Part shown: positions 8,961 to 16,803 of the stretch, in pieces
Layout: each line of letters begins with the position of its first letter
Numbering within the stretch: the stretch's first letter is position 1
NCBI GenBank assembly: GCA_947457885.1
Contig: CANGXU010000014.1
Span: 1-39,590, forward strand
DNA length: 39,590 nucleotides
Direction of reading: 5' to 3'
Origin: Betaproteobacteria bacterium
Lineage (GTDB): Bacteria; Pseudomonadota; Gammaproteobacteria; Burkholderiales; CAIKXV01
The notes under the pieces: generated by a model
Seen by the model: only the letters and a program-made list of their open reading frames with translations
The model's database searches: none
Told to the model about the DNA's origin: nothing
Program-made: the position numbers and the translations under genes

Positions 8961-9788
8961 TCAGCCGCGCCAGTTATCGGCGGCGCCGTTGCGGTCGATG
9001 TGCGCCTCGAGCCGCTCGGTCGAGCGCACCCCGGCATAGCGTGTGTTGCCGCCCTCGGCCGCAGTCAGCGCATAGGCCTTGCCGCGCGGCACCTGGATGA
9101 TGTCGCCGACGCTGGCTCGGCGGCGCTCGCCATCGACCTCGGCGTCCAGCGCGCCCGAGATCACGTAGAAGAAGATCTCGTGCAAAGCCTCCGGACAGCG
9201 CATGGCATGGCCAGACGGCGACTCGACGAAGCCGAACGCCAGGTGTGTGCCCTCGACCCAGTGCTCGTCATGGCCGGATGAAGGCGGCGCATCGAGCGAG
9301 GAGATCATCGGATAGAAGCAGTTGCCCAGCCCGTCGAGGATGGCCTGCGACTTCTCCGCGTCCTTCTCCTGGCCTGGATAGCGGCCCTCAGCGATATCCC
9401 GCTTCACTTCGATGGCGGACAGCGCGCGTTCTGGCAGTGCCTCGTCGGCTGCGGCACCGATCAGCGTCCAGGTGCGGTCCTTGATGTACAGGTAGCGCAT
9501 GTCACCGTCCTCGGTCGCCATGAACTGATGGCGCGCAAAGGGCGGTATGTGCACGAAGGTGCCCGGCGGGACGATGCGCCGCTCGCGCCCCACGCACAGG
9601 TTGATCTTGCCTTCGAGCGGAAAGGTCATCAGCTCGTTCGGATGGTAGTGCAGGGTCGATCCGGTGCCCGCCCGCTTGGTGACGATGCGGAAGTACAGAT
9701 ACTGGCCCTCGATCACCGGGCCTTCCGCAGTGGAAAGGTGCGGATTGAACCGGTGGGACTGGTAGTCCTCTATGCGGTGGAACGGCAT
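8961..9788 (-). CDS. Two-cupin (bicupin) metal-binding protein
   Basis: A cytoplasmic protein of 275 residues with two cupin barrels. The first (about 30-100) has LHYHPNE with His47, His49 and Glu52 and a later His87 in FARHQF, a full set of cupin metal ligands. The second (about 185-255) begins with HEIFFYVISG and ends with GDIIQVPRGKAYAL, but retains fewer histidines, so one site may be non-catalytic. Such proteins include dioxygenases and isomerases; no substrate can be assigned. The start has an excellent ribosome site (AGGAGGAG just before ATG 9788). It is divergent from the thiol-dioxygenase-like cupin gene, 164 bases away, and converges on a Bug binding-protein gene. Confidence 0.82.
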   Translation of the reverse strand: MPFHRIEDYQSHRFNPHLSTAEGPVIEGQYLYFRIVTKRAGTGSTLHYHPNELMTFPLEGKINLCVGRERRIVPPGTFVHIPPFARHQFMATEDGDMRYLYIKDRTWTLIGAAADEALPERALSAIEVKRDIAEGRYPGQEKDAEKSQAILDGLGNCFYPMISSLDAPPSSGHDEHWVEGTHLAFGFVESPSGHAMRCPEALHEIFFYVISGALDAEVDGERRRASVGDIIQVPRGKAYALTAAEGGNTRYAGVRSTERLEAHIDRNGAADNWRG

Positions 9789-9914
9789 GCTCTCCTCCTG
9801 GGATGCGGCCCGTGTGCCATTGGCAGTTTAACAGCGCGCAGGTCGTGCGCTGCGCAGGGGCCTTGTCCGCGGATCTGGCGGGGTGCGCGGTGGGCTCGCG
9901 CGAGCGAGCACCGG

Positions 9915-9920
9915 TATGAT
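9915..9920 (+). promoter_or_regulatory. Candidate -10 element (TATGAT) for the cupin gene at 9953
   Basis: TATGAT differs from the sigma-70 -10 consensus at one base and lies 32 bases before the ATG at 9953. No good -35 hexamer is seen at the usual spacing, so the call is tentative. Confidence 0.33.
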
Positions 9921-9952
9921 GCGTGCAATACTGTTGAAGACGAGGGTTGACG

Positions 9953-10537
9953 ATGCCAGGCAGCAGCAGTGAACTGACCATTCGTGAGTGCGCGTTCGAG
10001 ATCATTCGCCTGTGTGAGGCGCTCGCGCTGGACAACGCCGCGCTTGCCCGAGCCTTGCAGGCTCCTCTGCAGCGCATCGTCTCGCTGCCCGACCTGCTGT
10101 CTCTCGGGGTGAAGCGCCAGGGTAACCACATCGACAACTCGAAGTACCTGTACTACGACGGCCAGCTGGTCATCTCGCTCGACGAGTTTCCCAAAGGCAA
10201 GCGCATTCCCCCGCATGACCACGGTGTCTGGGAGGCGATTGCGATGTACCGCGGCAGCGTCGAGCACACCGTCTACGAGCGGATAGACGATGGCAGTCGC
10301 GAGGGGTATGCCGAGCTCGCGGTGGTGGACGATCGGCGCCTGGGTCCCGGCGACGTGTGCGTGCTGATCCAGCCCGCAGAGATCCACAGCTTCGCGGCGC
10401 TGGAAGAGGGCACGCATTCGCTGACCGTCGTCGGCGGACATTACGCCGAACTGCGTCACTACTTCAATCCGGCGGACAAGACCTGCGTGGTGCGTCGGCC
10501 TCGTCCGGTGAGCCAGGCGCGCGTTGCCGCGAACTAG
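9953..10537 (+). CDS. Cysteine-dioxygenase-like cupin (thiol dioxygenase family)
   Basis: A soluble 194-residue cupin. The metal motif PPHDHGVWE gives His88 and His90, and IHSFAAL gives His145, the three-histidine iron site seen in thiol dioxygenases such as cysteine and 3-mercaptopropionate dioxygenase. The YRGSVEHTVYER strand and total length (about 190-200) also fit. If active it would oxidise a small thiol to its sulfinate with O2. ATG 9953 is preferred, with GAGGG six bases upstream; TTG at 9947 is an alternative. The 3' end overlaps, in antisense, the small Cys-rich gene at 10464-10664. Family is likely; the thiol substrate is unknown. Confidence 0.78.
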   Translation: MPGSSSELTIRECAFEIIRLCEALALDNAALARALQAPLQRIVSLPDLLSLGVKRQGNHIDNSKYLYYDGQLVISLDEFPKGKRIPPHDHGVWEAIAMYRGSVEHTVYERIDDGSREGYAELAVVDDRRLGPGDVCVLIQPAEIHSFAALEEGTHSLTVVGGHYAELRHYFNPADKTCVVRRPRPVSQARVAAN

Positions 10538-10664
10538 GCGCGGTCGCAGTCGACAGGGGCGCTCGGCACATCCTGTGGCCATCCCACTGCTGGCCGCACC
10601 AGCACCGGCCTGCGCTGTCGATGATGCAGGCGCCACTGCCGCAGCAGCGCGTGTCTTCAGTCAT
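10464..10664 (-). CDS. Small Cys-rich protein with CCGSG...CWCGQQWDG core
   Basis: A 66-residue protein. Residues 7-35 have five cysteines in the order CCGSGAC, CWC and MC, around a CWCGQQWDG motif. I recall this pattern from short, uncharacterised proteins of Burkholderiales that are about 40 residues long. The ATG (10662-10664) has GAGG about eight bases upstream. After residue 37 the sequence becomes Ser/Arg/Pro-rich because it runs antisense through the last 74 bases of the cupin gene, so the tail may be a recent extension. The cysteines suggest metal or Fe-S binding, or a redox role. Function is unknown. Confidence 0.66.
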   Translation of the reverse strand: MTEDTRCCGSGACIIDSAGRCWCGQQWDGHRMCRAPLSTATAPSSRQRAPGSPDEADAPRRSCPPD

Positions 10665-11293
10665 GGTGCGTTCCTCGAGGGGAGGGTCGGCTGCTGCGTG
10701 CCGATGCGACAAGCTGAGCCCATCAGGCTGCCGGCATCGAGCACGACGGCGAAGCTCCTGATGAGCGTACAGTCGAAGCGAGCGGGGTTGCTTGCGTCGA
10801 CTCGGGAATGTACAGCTTGAATGCATACGCAGGCAATTGCCGGATACGCACGCTGCGCCCGGCATGATGTCCCGTGAATCCATCGAACAGGGCCTCTTTC
10901 ATGAGCGACTCGCGAGATCCCTCGTCAGCGCTCGAGCGGCACGTACTGATTCTCGGGGCGGGTGATCGCCGAGGCAGGCTGGCGGGTGCTGGCGCAGGGT
11001 TGCCGAGCACCGCCCGCGCTGCCGCCGGGCGCAATCCACGTCGGCGTCGATGTTTCGGACGTCAGGAAGCGGGCACTCGCAAGCCCTGGCGCAATGGTGG
11101 TGATCTATGCTGTCAACTCTGTCGTCCGCAACCGAGTCGTCCCCGGCCGCAGAGAGGCGCCAGCAGCTGTAACGTCAGCTTGGCGACGGGGCGAAAAAGT
11201 CGGCTGTACCGGCACAGGAAACCATTCGCGAAACCGGGGTCAAGTTCGATGGCGAACGGCCGTAATGACGGACTGGACCACGGACCCCGCGCG
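10665..11293. other. 629-base gap with no intact gene
   Basis: No intact gene is visible between the small Cys-rich gene and the Cache-CheW gene. The first part (10665-10900) should hold the promoter of the small gene; no clear hexamers are seen. The second part contains the Rossmann-like remnant listed separately. The last part, about 11150-11293, shows nothing recognisable apart from a possible upstream start (ATG 11249) for the Cache-CheW gene. Confidence 0.5.
10901..11150 (+). pseudogene. Possible decayed NAD(P)-binding (Rossmann) protein start
   Basis: From ATG 10901 the frame reads MSDSRD, then ERHVLILGAG, a typical start of a Rossmann nucleotide-binding domain (glycine-rich VLILGAG). 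The frame then loses sense at about 10963. A neighbouring frame continues sensibly with VIAEAGWRVLAQG, HVGVDVSD and a strand reading MVVIYAVN, as in short YeeZ/NmrA-like epimerase-type proteins. It then ends without the rest of the domain. This fits a frameshifted, truncated remnant, but it is a judgement by eye and the match is short. Confidence 0.32.
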
Positions 11294-13843
11294 ATGATTC
11301 CACCGAACGACCTCGTTACCCATATGCCCCGCGTTCAAGCGGGGGAGACCGACCTGCGCGACCTGTTCGTCGTGTGGCAGATGATCGAATCGAGCGCGGC
11401 CATCAGCTGTCCGGAAGCGGTCGCTCCAATCCTGCCGGCCTTGCTGCGCACCAGGGAGCGGTTCAACAGCCTGCGCGTTCGGGTGATCGAAATGATGGTG
11501 CGCGAGAACCTGGGTGCGCTGGAGGACGAACTGGCGGCCAAGGCCCAGTGCGCGATCGACATCCTCGTGAGAAACCTGTTCGAGCGTACCGCCGATGTCG
11601 GCTTTCTCGCGACAGACGACGTGGTACGCGCATTCTGCGCAGCGCCTGAACGCACCGAGGCGGACCGGCAGGCCATGGTTCAGCGACTCGCTGAGTATCA
11701 GTCAAAGTACACAGTCTACGATGATGTCATCCTGTTAGGCGCGGACGGCAGGGTGCTCGCGCGGCTCGACGAAAGCGCCAGCCTCGAGACGAGCCGCGAT
11801 CCGCTGGTTGCCGGTGCACTGGCGAAGGACGGTTATGTCGAGCGGTTCGGCCGCAGCGACCTCGGTACCGCTGGCGAAGCGTCGCTGCTCTACGCGCAAC
11901 GGATCACTCGCGGTAACGGTCGAGACGCCGCGGTCGGCGTGCTGGTGCTGCGCTTCCGCTTTGCCGACGAGATGGAGCGTATCTTCGAGGGCATCAATGC
12001 GGACAATCCGCGACTGGCACTGGTGCTGATCGACGAGCAACAGCGCGTGGTGGCGACCAACGACCAGGCGCACGTCCCGACCGGCGCGAAACTGGCGTCG
12101 CAGGAGGGAAACGGCATAGCGCTGTGTTCCTATGCGGGCCGCGAATATCTGTCGGTCTGCCGGTCGAGCAACGGCTATCAGGGGTACCCCGGCCCGGCAT
12201 GGCGCGCACAAGCCATGGTGTCGCTGCTCAACGGCTTCAAGTCGCCGATGGGGAACCAGAATGACGATACCGACCTGAAGGCCCCGCTGGACAACACCGA
12301 CCTCGCGACCATGATCGGCGATGCCGAAGTGATCAGCAGGGAACTGCGCCGGGTGATGTGGAACGGTCGCCTTATGGCCGGCGAGCATGGAGGCGACCAG
12401 TTGCGGCTGAAGGCGGTCCTAAAGCAGGTGAACGAGGCCGGACAGCGCACACGCGAGCGTGCGGGCCTGGGCCTGGACGACATCCACCGCACGGCCGTTG
12501 CGCGCGTACGCCGGCAGACGCGGGAACTGGCGCGACTGGCCGGCGACATCATGGACCGCAATCTGTACGAGCGCGCTAACGATGTGCGCTGGTGGGCACG
12601 CTCGCCTGTACTGCGCGAGGTGCTGGCCGGGCCCGCCAGTCCGGAAACGAGCGGCCGCCTGGCACAGGTCCTGGACTATATCAACGGTCTGTACACGGTG
12701 TACAACCGGCTTGTAGCGTTCGACGCCCGTGGCGTCGTGCGTGCCGTGTCTCATGCAGGGGAAGGGGCGGTATTGACCGGATTGTCCGTGCCCGAGGCCT
12801 GGCTGACCTCGGTCTCGCACCTGCGCGACACGCATCAGTACGCGGTCACGCCGTTCGAGGACACATCGATGCATGCCGCCGGCCCGACCTATGTCTACCT
12901 GGCGGCCGTCAGGTCATCGGAAGGAACGCTATCCGGCGGTATCGCCATCGTCTTCAATGCAGCCACGGAGTTCCCGGCGATGCTGCGTGACATCATGGGT
13001 GGTCTTTCGGGTGCAGCTGCGTTCATCGACGACCAGGGCCGTGTGATCGCTGCCACCGATGCCGATCTGACGCGCAGGCTGGCCGAAGGCTTCCACGGCG
13101 GATCGGGGATTGTCGAGCAGAATGGAGTGCACTATGTCTGTGCGCGCGTGAAGGCCCCCGGATATCGCGAGTTCAAGGGCAGCGACCGGTATGACAACGG
13201 AGTCGAGGTGATCGTCGGCATCCGGCTCGGCACCAACGCGGACTACCTCGCGCGGGCCGATTCGCTCGAACTGCAGCCGATGGCGGTCACGCTGGGCACG
13301 CCGACGCGCGAAGTCGCTGTCTTCGATGTCGGCGGTGCCCTGTATGCGCTTCCGGCCTACGAGGTGATCGACGCGATCCTGCCCCGTGGGCTGGCACGTA
13401 CCCCCGGTTCTGGCGGTGCAGCTCTCGGCCTCATCGAGGTCGGTTCCGGCAGTGCGGCGCGCGTGATTCCAGTGATCTGCGCGCGCCGGTTGTTCGGCAT
13501 GCCCGACCGCGCTGCCGAGGCGGAAAGCCTTTTGATCGTGTTGCGCTCGACGGCACAGAAGGAGGTTCCCGCCTTTGCCCTGCGAGTGGACGATGTCGCG
13601 ACGGTGCTCGACGTCGCCCATGAGCATGTACATCCGGCTCCCGAGGGCATGGCGTCCTTCACGCCCTGGATCACGTCGGTGATCGACGCGGAGGTGGTCA
13701 CCCGACTCGGGCAACGGTCATCGCTGGTGCAGTTGCTCGACTGTGCCAAGTTGCTCGAGGTCATCAGCAACAGGGGCACAGGCGCTGCGTCGGAGGCGAG
13801 GGTCGATGCGGCTGCGCAATCGGAGACGGTGGGAGAAAGCTGA
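11294..13843 (+). CDS. Soluble double-Cache sensor with C-terminal CheW domain
   Basis: An 849-residue protein with no transmembrane segment or signal peptide. Residues about 80-290 and 395-645 are two related sensory units. Each starts with a helix carrying a shared motif (NLFERTADVGFLA at 94-106; NLYERANDVRWWA at 423-435), then a YTVYDDVILLGADGRV or YTVYNRLVAFDARGVV strand pair typical of Cache/PDC sensors. Residues about 672-825 are a CheW-like domain (EVAVFDVGGALYALPAYEV; FALRVDDVATVLDV). It could couple a cytoplasmic signal to a CheA kinase array, but no chemotaxis genes are adjacent. No receptor signalling domain or kinase domain is present. The start is uncertain: ATG 11249 would add 15 residues, and neither start has a strong ribosome site. 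Confidence 0.8.
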   Translation: MIPPNDLVTHMPRVQAGETDLRDLFVVWQMIESSAAISCPEAVAPILPALLRTRERFNSLRVRVIEMMVRENLGALEDELAAKAQCAIDILVRNLFERTADVGFLATDDVVRAFCAAPERTEADRQAMVQRLAEYQSKYTVYDDVILLGADGRVLARLDESASLETSRDPLVAGALAKDGYVERFGRSDLGTAGEASLLYAQRITRGNGRDAAVGVLVLRFRFADEMERIFEGINADNPRLALVLIDEQQRVVATNDQAHVPTGAKLASQEGNGIALCSYAGREYLSVCRSSNGYQGYPGPAWRAQAMVSLLNGFKSPMGNQNDDTDLKAPLDNTDLATMIGDAEVISRELRRVMWNGRLMAGEHGGDQLRLKAVLKQVNEAGQRTRERAGLGLDDIHRTAVARVRRQTRELARLAGDIMDRNLYERANDVRWWARSPVLREVLAGPASPETSGRLAQVLDYINGLYTVYNRLVAFDARGVVRAVSHAGEGAVLTGLSVPEAWLTSVSHLRDTHQYAVTPFEDTSMHAAGPTYVYLAAVRSSEGTLSGGIAIVFNAATEFPAMLRDIMGGLSGAAAFIDDQGRVIAATDADLTRRLAEGFHGGSGIVEQNGVHYVCARVKAPGYREFKGSDRYDNGVEVIVGIRLGTNADYLARADSLELQPMAVTLGTPTREVAVFDVGGALYALPAYEVIDAILPRGLARTPGSGGAALGLIEVGSGSAARVIPVICARRLFGMPDRAAEAESLLIVLRSTAQKEVPAFALRVDDVATVLDVAHEHVHPAPEGMASFTPWITSVIDAEVVTRLGQRSSLVQLLDCAKLLEVISNRGTGAASEARVDAAAQSETVGES

Positions 13844-13894
13844 CAACAGGAGCGTACGCCAGCCGGTTCAGCACGGGTGCCGGAACACCCTTCG

Positions 13895-13920
13895 CGGCGC
13901 AGCCTCAGGCCGCTGCGCCG
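13895..13920. terminator. Hairpin at convergent gene ends, stop codon in the loop
   Basis: A perfect 9-base stem (CGGCGCAGC / GCTGCGCCG) encloses an 8-base loop, and the loop contains the TGA of the minus-strand hydrolase gene. It lies between that gene and the plus-strand Cache-CheW gene, so it may terminate or protect both mRNAs. No T-run follows on either strand. Confidence 0.45.
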
Positions 13921-15008
13921 TACAGCTTGCCGCCGGTATCGACCGCGAATTCGCCTGACTCACGCCCCATGAACGCCCCTTCGTGGAACCATTCGGCGGC
14001 GGCGCGATATAACAGGTGCCGCGCCCGCTCGAACTGCATGAAGTGCGAGCAGCCCGCGACGCGCACGAACATGCGCTGTGGCGCCGCCAGCGCGTGCCAG
14101 GACTCGAGCCGTCGCGCGTAGCTGTCGTGTTCACCCAGCAGATAGAGCGTCGGCGCGGCGATGCGCGCCAGACTCGCCCGCCAGCCGAAGTTCATTCGGT
14201 TCGGCGCACGCATGATCCCGAGGCCCTCGCGCCCCCAGCCCGCGCCGATCTCATCGATCGCCATGAGTTCGTGCCAGAACGCCTCGCACACCGCCGGGTC
14301 CTCGATCTGGCCGTCATCGTGCACGTGGTCGCGCCAGCGTCGGTCGAGCAGAAATTCTCTGGTCTGAAGTAGCGTCGGCGAGCCCGCCTCGGGCATCGTG
14401 GCGGGCGGATCCTCTTGATCGAAGAACTGCGACGGTCCGTACAACAGCACGCGCCCGACCTTGTCGGGGTGCAGCGCTGCATATCCACCGGCTCGTGGCG
14501 CCCCCGTCGACCATCCGACCAGATGCACGCGCGCCACGTCGCGCAGGTCGCGGATGAAGTCGACGATGGTCTCGATCTCGTCCCACTCGGTCCGGCTCGA
14601 CACCAGCTTGAACGGGTAGCGGGGCGCCTGCGGTCCTGGCAGTACATGCGGTATCAGGTGCTGCTGGAACGAGGCGTCCACGTTGACCGGATCGTCCATA
14701 CGTGGCCGTGGCGACGGTGCATAGCCGGTATGCGAGAACGTGAACACATCGAAGCCCGCGCGCGCCATCTGTTCCATGAAGCTGTAGTCGCGGTAGCGCA
14801 GGTCGTAGGCGACGATCGAAGGAGCGAAGCCGCCATGCAGCATCAGGATGACCGGGCGGGACGCAGCGCCGTCACTGCCGGGCGCCAGCAGCCGCTCGCG
14901 CAGGAACAGCCCCACCGTCTGTCCGCGGTTCGCTTCGACCGTGGACACATGGGGAACGAAGCGGTCGATGGAAAGAACTTCGCCGGTGGCGGCAGTGGAG
15001 ATGGACAT
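13905..15008 (-). CDS. Alpha/beta hydrolase fold enzyme
   Basis: A cytoplasmic protein of 367 residues. The hydrolase core shows the oxyanion-type MLHGGFAPS near residue 55, the nucleophile elbow VGWSTGAP, a conserved LLGEHDSYARR with the likely acidic residue, and a late GCSHFMQFE with the likely catalytic His. The long region between elbow and acid is a cap domain. The substrate is unknown; esters, lactones or C-C bonds are possible. The start at ATG 15008 lacks a clear ribosome site. It lies 29 bases downstream of the quinone-oxidoreductase gene on the same strand, so the two probably form an operon. Confidence 0.84.
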   Translation of the reverse strand: MSISTAATGEVLSIDRFVPHVSTVEANRGQTVGLFLRERLLAPGSDGAASRPVILMLHGGFAPSIVAYDLRYRDYSFMEQMARAGFDVFTFSHTGYAPSPRPRMDDPVNVDASFQQHLIPHVLPGPQAPRYPFKLVSSRTEWDEIETIVDFIRDLRDVARVHLVGWSTGAPRAGGYAALHPDKVGRVLLYGPSQFFDQEDPPATMPEAGSPTLLQTREFLLDRRWRDHVHDDGQIEDPAVCEAFWHELMAIDEIGAGWGREGLGIMRAPNRMNFGWRASLARIAAPTLYLLGEHDSYARRLESWHALAAPQRMFVRVAGCSHFMQFERARHLLYRAAAEWFHEGAFMGRESGEFAVDTGGKLYGAAA

Positions 15009-15037
15009 GGATCTGGAAACGCCGGAGTGCGTGAGGT

Positions 15038-15961
15038 TCAGCGAACCTGGAGGACGAGCTTGCCGCGGAAATGCCGGCCCCGGCTGACGGTGTTGGCTCG
15101 CGCGGCCTCGGCCAGCGGAAACACGGTGATCTCCGGCACTCGCACCGAGCCCGCCGAGACCAGCGCGGAGATACGTTCGAGGTGGGGACGGTCGCGCCCG
15201 ACGGCCGGACGCAGCCCGGTGACATCCGTGCGCGAGGTCGGTGGCGGCTTCGGGCCCGACGCGATGAAGGCGGCCCGCCCGCCGGGCCGGAGCACGAGGT
15301 AGGAGCGGATGGCCACCTCGCCGCCGACCGTGTCGAACACGGCGTCCACGCTGGACAACACCTGTGTGAAATCGTCCCGGTTGTAATCGATCACCGTTTC
15401 GGTACCCAGGCTGCGCACGTAGTCGACGTTCGCCGCACTCGTCGTGCTGATCACCCGGCAACCTGCGTGCCGGGCCAACTGGATCGCGAAACTGGCGACG
15501 CCGCCCGCGCCGCCCTGTACCAGAACCGTCTCGCCCGCCCGGACCTGCAGAGTGTCTTCCACGGCGCACAGCGCCGTCAGCCCGATCAGCGCCACCGAGG
15601 CTGCTTCGATATGGGACAGGCCGCCCGGCTTTCGGGCGAGGAGCGACGCCCTGATCGCCACCTTCTCTGCATAGGCGGCCTCGATGCCCACGTCGCAGAC
15701 ACCGAACACCTCGTCGCCGACCTGGAAATCGGTCACGCCGTCGCCGAGCGCGCTGACCACGCCGGAGAAATCACGGCCCGGCGCGTACGGAAAGAAGGCG
15801 ACCGGTCCGTAGGAGCCCGCGACCACCCGCCAGTCGGCGCCGTTCACGCTCGCCGCGTGCACGTCGACCAGGACCTCGCCCGGCTTCACGACCGGATCGG
15901 GATAGTCACCGAACTCGAGCACTTCAGGCCCGCCGTGCTGGCGGAAAAACGCTGCTTTCAT
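15038..15961 (-). CDS. Quinone-oxidoreductase-like MDR-family NADPH reductase
   Basis: A 307-residue protein of the medium-chain dehydrogenase/reductase superfamily, quinone oxidoreductase type. It starts MKAAFFRQHGGPEVLEF, has the GroES-like domain (about 1-130, with APGRDFSGVV), then a Rossmann domain with VLVQGGAGGVASFAIQLAR, where GGAGGVAS is the NADPH-binding loop. No zinc-ligand cysteines are seen, so it is of the zinc-free class. It would reduce quinones or enoyl/alkenal substrates in the cytoplasm. ATG 15961 is chosen because it starts the family signature. It is followed by the hydrolase gene and is divergent from the ModA-like gene, 110 bases away. Confidence 0.9.
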   Translation of the reverse strand: MKAAFFRQHGGPEVLEFGDYPDPVVKPGEVLVDVHAASVNGADWRVVAGSYGPVAFFPYAPGRDFSGVVSALGDGVTDFQVGDEVFGVCDVGIEAAYAEKVAIRASLLARKPGGLSHIEAASVALIGLTALCAVEDTLQVRAGETVLVQGGAGGVASFAIQLARHAGCRVISTTSAANVDYVRSLGTETVIDYNRDDFTQVLSSVDAVFDTVGGEVAIRSYLVLRPGGRAAFIASGPKPPPTSRTDVTGLRPAVGRDRPHLERISALVSAGSVRVPEITVFPLAEAARANTVSRGRHFRGKLVLQVR

Positions 15962-16059
15962 GGATGGTCCCCGCTCTGCAGATATAGAGGTCGCTCTGAG
16001 GAAGATAACCGGAAAGCGTGCCGACCGCAGCACGCCGCACTGCAATGCAGGCGAACTGC

Positions 16060-16065
16060 GATAAT
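16060..16065 (+). promoter_or_regulatory. Candidate -10 element (GATAAT) very close to a start codon
   Basis: GATAAT lies in the 11-base palindrome GCGATAATCGC and ends six bases before the ATG at 16072. If it is a real -10 box, transcription would start at or next to the ATG, giving a leaderless mRNA. No good -35 hexamer is seen. Confidence 0.28.
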
Positions 16066-16071
16066 CGCGTG

Positions 16072-16761
16072 ATGGCAACCCTTACAGTCCTGCAGTCGAT
16101 CGCGTTCCGCGAGGCCTTCCTGGAACTCGCCGGGCAGTTCGACCGCGCCAGCGGCCATATGACACGAGCGGTGTTCGACGGCGGACTGAACGTCTCCGCG
16201 CGCATCGCAGCCGGCGAACGGGTCGATGCGGTCGTCATGTCCGCCGATGCGATCGACGAGATGGCCCGCGGCGGACATATCGCGCCGGGCGGACGCACCG
16301 ACCTGGCTATCTCGCCGATTGCGTGTGCGGTACGTGCGGGCGCTGACCGCCCTGTGCTCGAGACGGAGGCTGATTTCATCAGCCTGCTACGTGCGTCGCG
16401 GTCGATTGCCTATTCGACCGGGCCGAGCGGCGTACATCTCGTGAGGGTACTGGACCGGCTCGGGCTGTCTGGCGAGCTCGCGGCACGCCTGCGGCAGGTG
16501 CGCGGCGAGCCTGCCGGCGCCACGGTCGCGCGCGGCGAGTGCGACCTGGCCTTCCAGCAGATGAGCGAATTGCTGCCCGTGCCCGGCATCGACATCGCAG
16601 GGCTGCTGCCCGATGCGGTGCAGAAGACGACCCTGTTCTCGATCGGTCTGCATGCCTCCGCGCCGGAACCGGAAGCCACGCGCGCGCTGATACGTTTCCT
16701 CGCTTCGCCGGAAGCGGCGCCGGTGATCCGCGCGAAGGGCATGCAGCCGCTCGCGCGCTGA
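16072..16761 (+). CDS. ModA-like substrate-binding-domain protein lacking a signal peptide
   Basis: A 229-residue protein with the fold pattern of molybdate/tungstate-type binding proteins: VLQSIAFREAFLELAGQF near the start, ARIAAGERVDAVVMS, YSTGPSGVHLVRVLDRLGL, and the late EPEATRALIRFLASPEAAP found in ModA relatives. The start lacks a signal peptide or lipobox, so the protein is predicted to stay in the cytoplasm, which is odd for this family. It may act as a cytosolic sensor or as an enzyme-like relative. The start at ATG 16072 has no ribosome site; an upstream ATG at 16018 adds 18 residues without creating a signal. It converges on the ABC permease gene at 16804. Confidence 0.72.
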   Translation: MATLTVLQSIAFREAFLELAGQFDRASGHMTRAVFDGGLNVSARIAAGERVDAVVMSADAIDEMARGGHIAPGGRTDLAISPIACAVRAGADRPVLETEADFISLLRASRSIAYSTGPSGVHLVRVLDRLGLSGELAARLRQVRGEPAGATVARGECDLAFQQMSELLPVPGIDIAGLLPDAVQKTTLFSIGLHASAPEPEATRALIRFLASPEAAPVIRAKGMQPLAR

Positions 16762-16803
16762 CCTGTTTCGAAGCGGGTTACCAGCGCACTGATCGCCCGA
16801 CAC

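Noticed and set aside
10723-10902. Minus-strand frame of about 60 codons starting MKEALFDGF
   Set aside because: It overlaps the region upstream of the small Cys-rich gene, has no recognisable motif, and ends in a Ser/Thr-rich tail.
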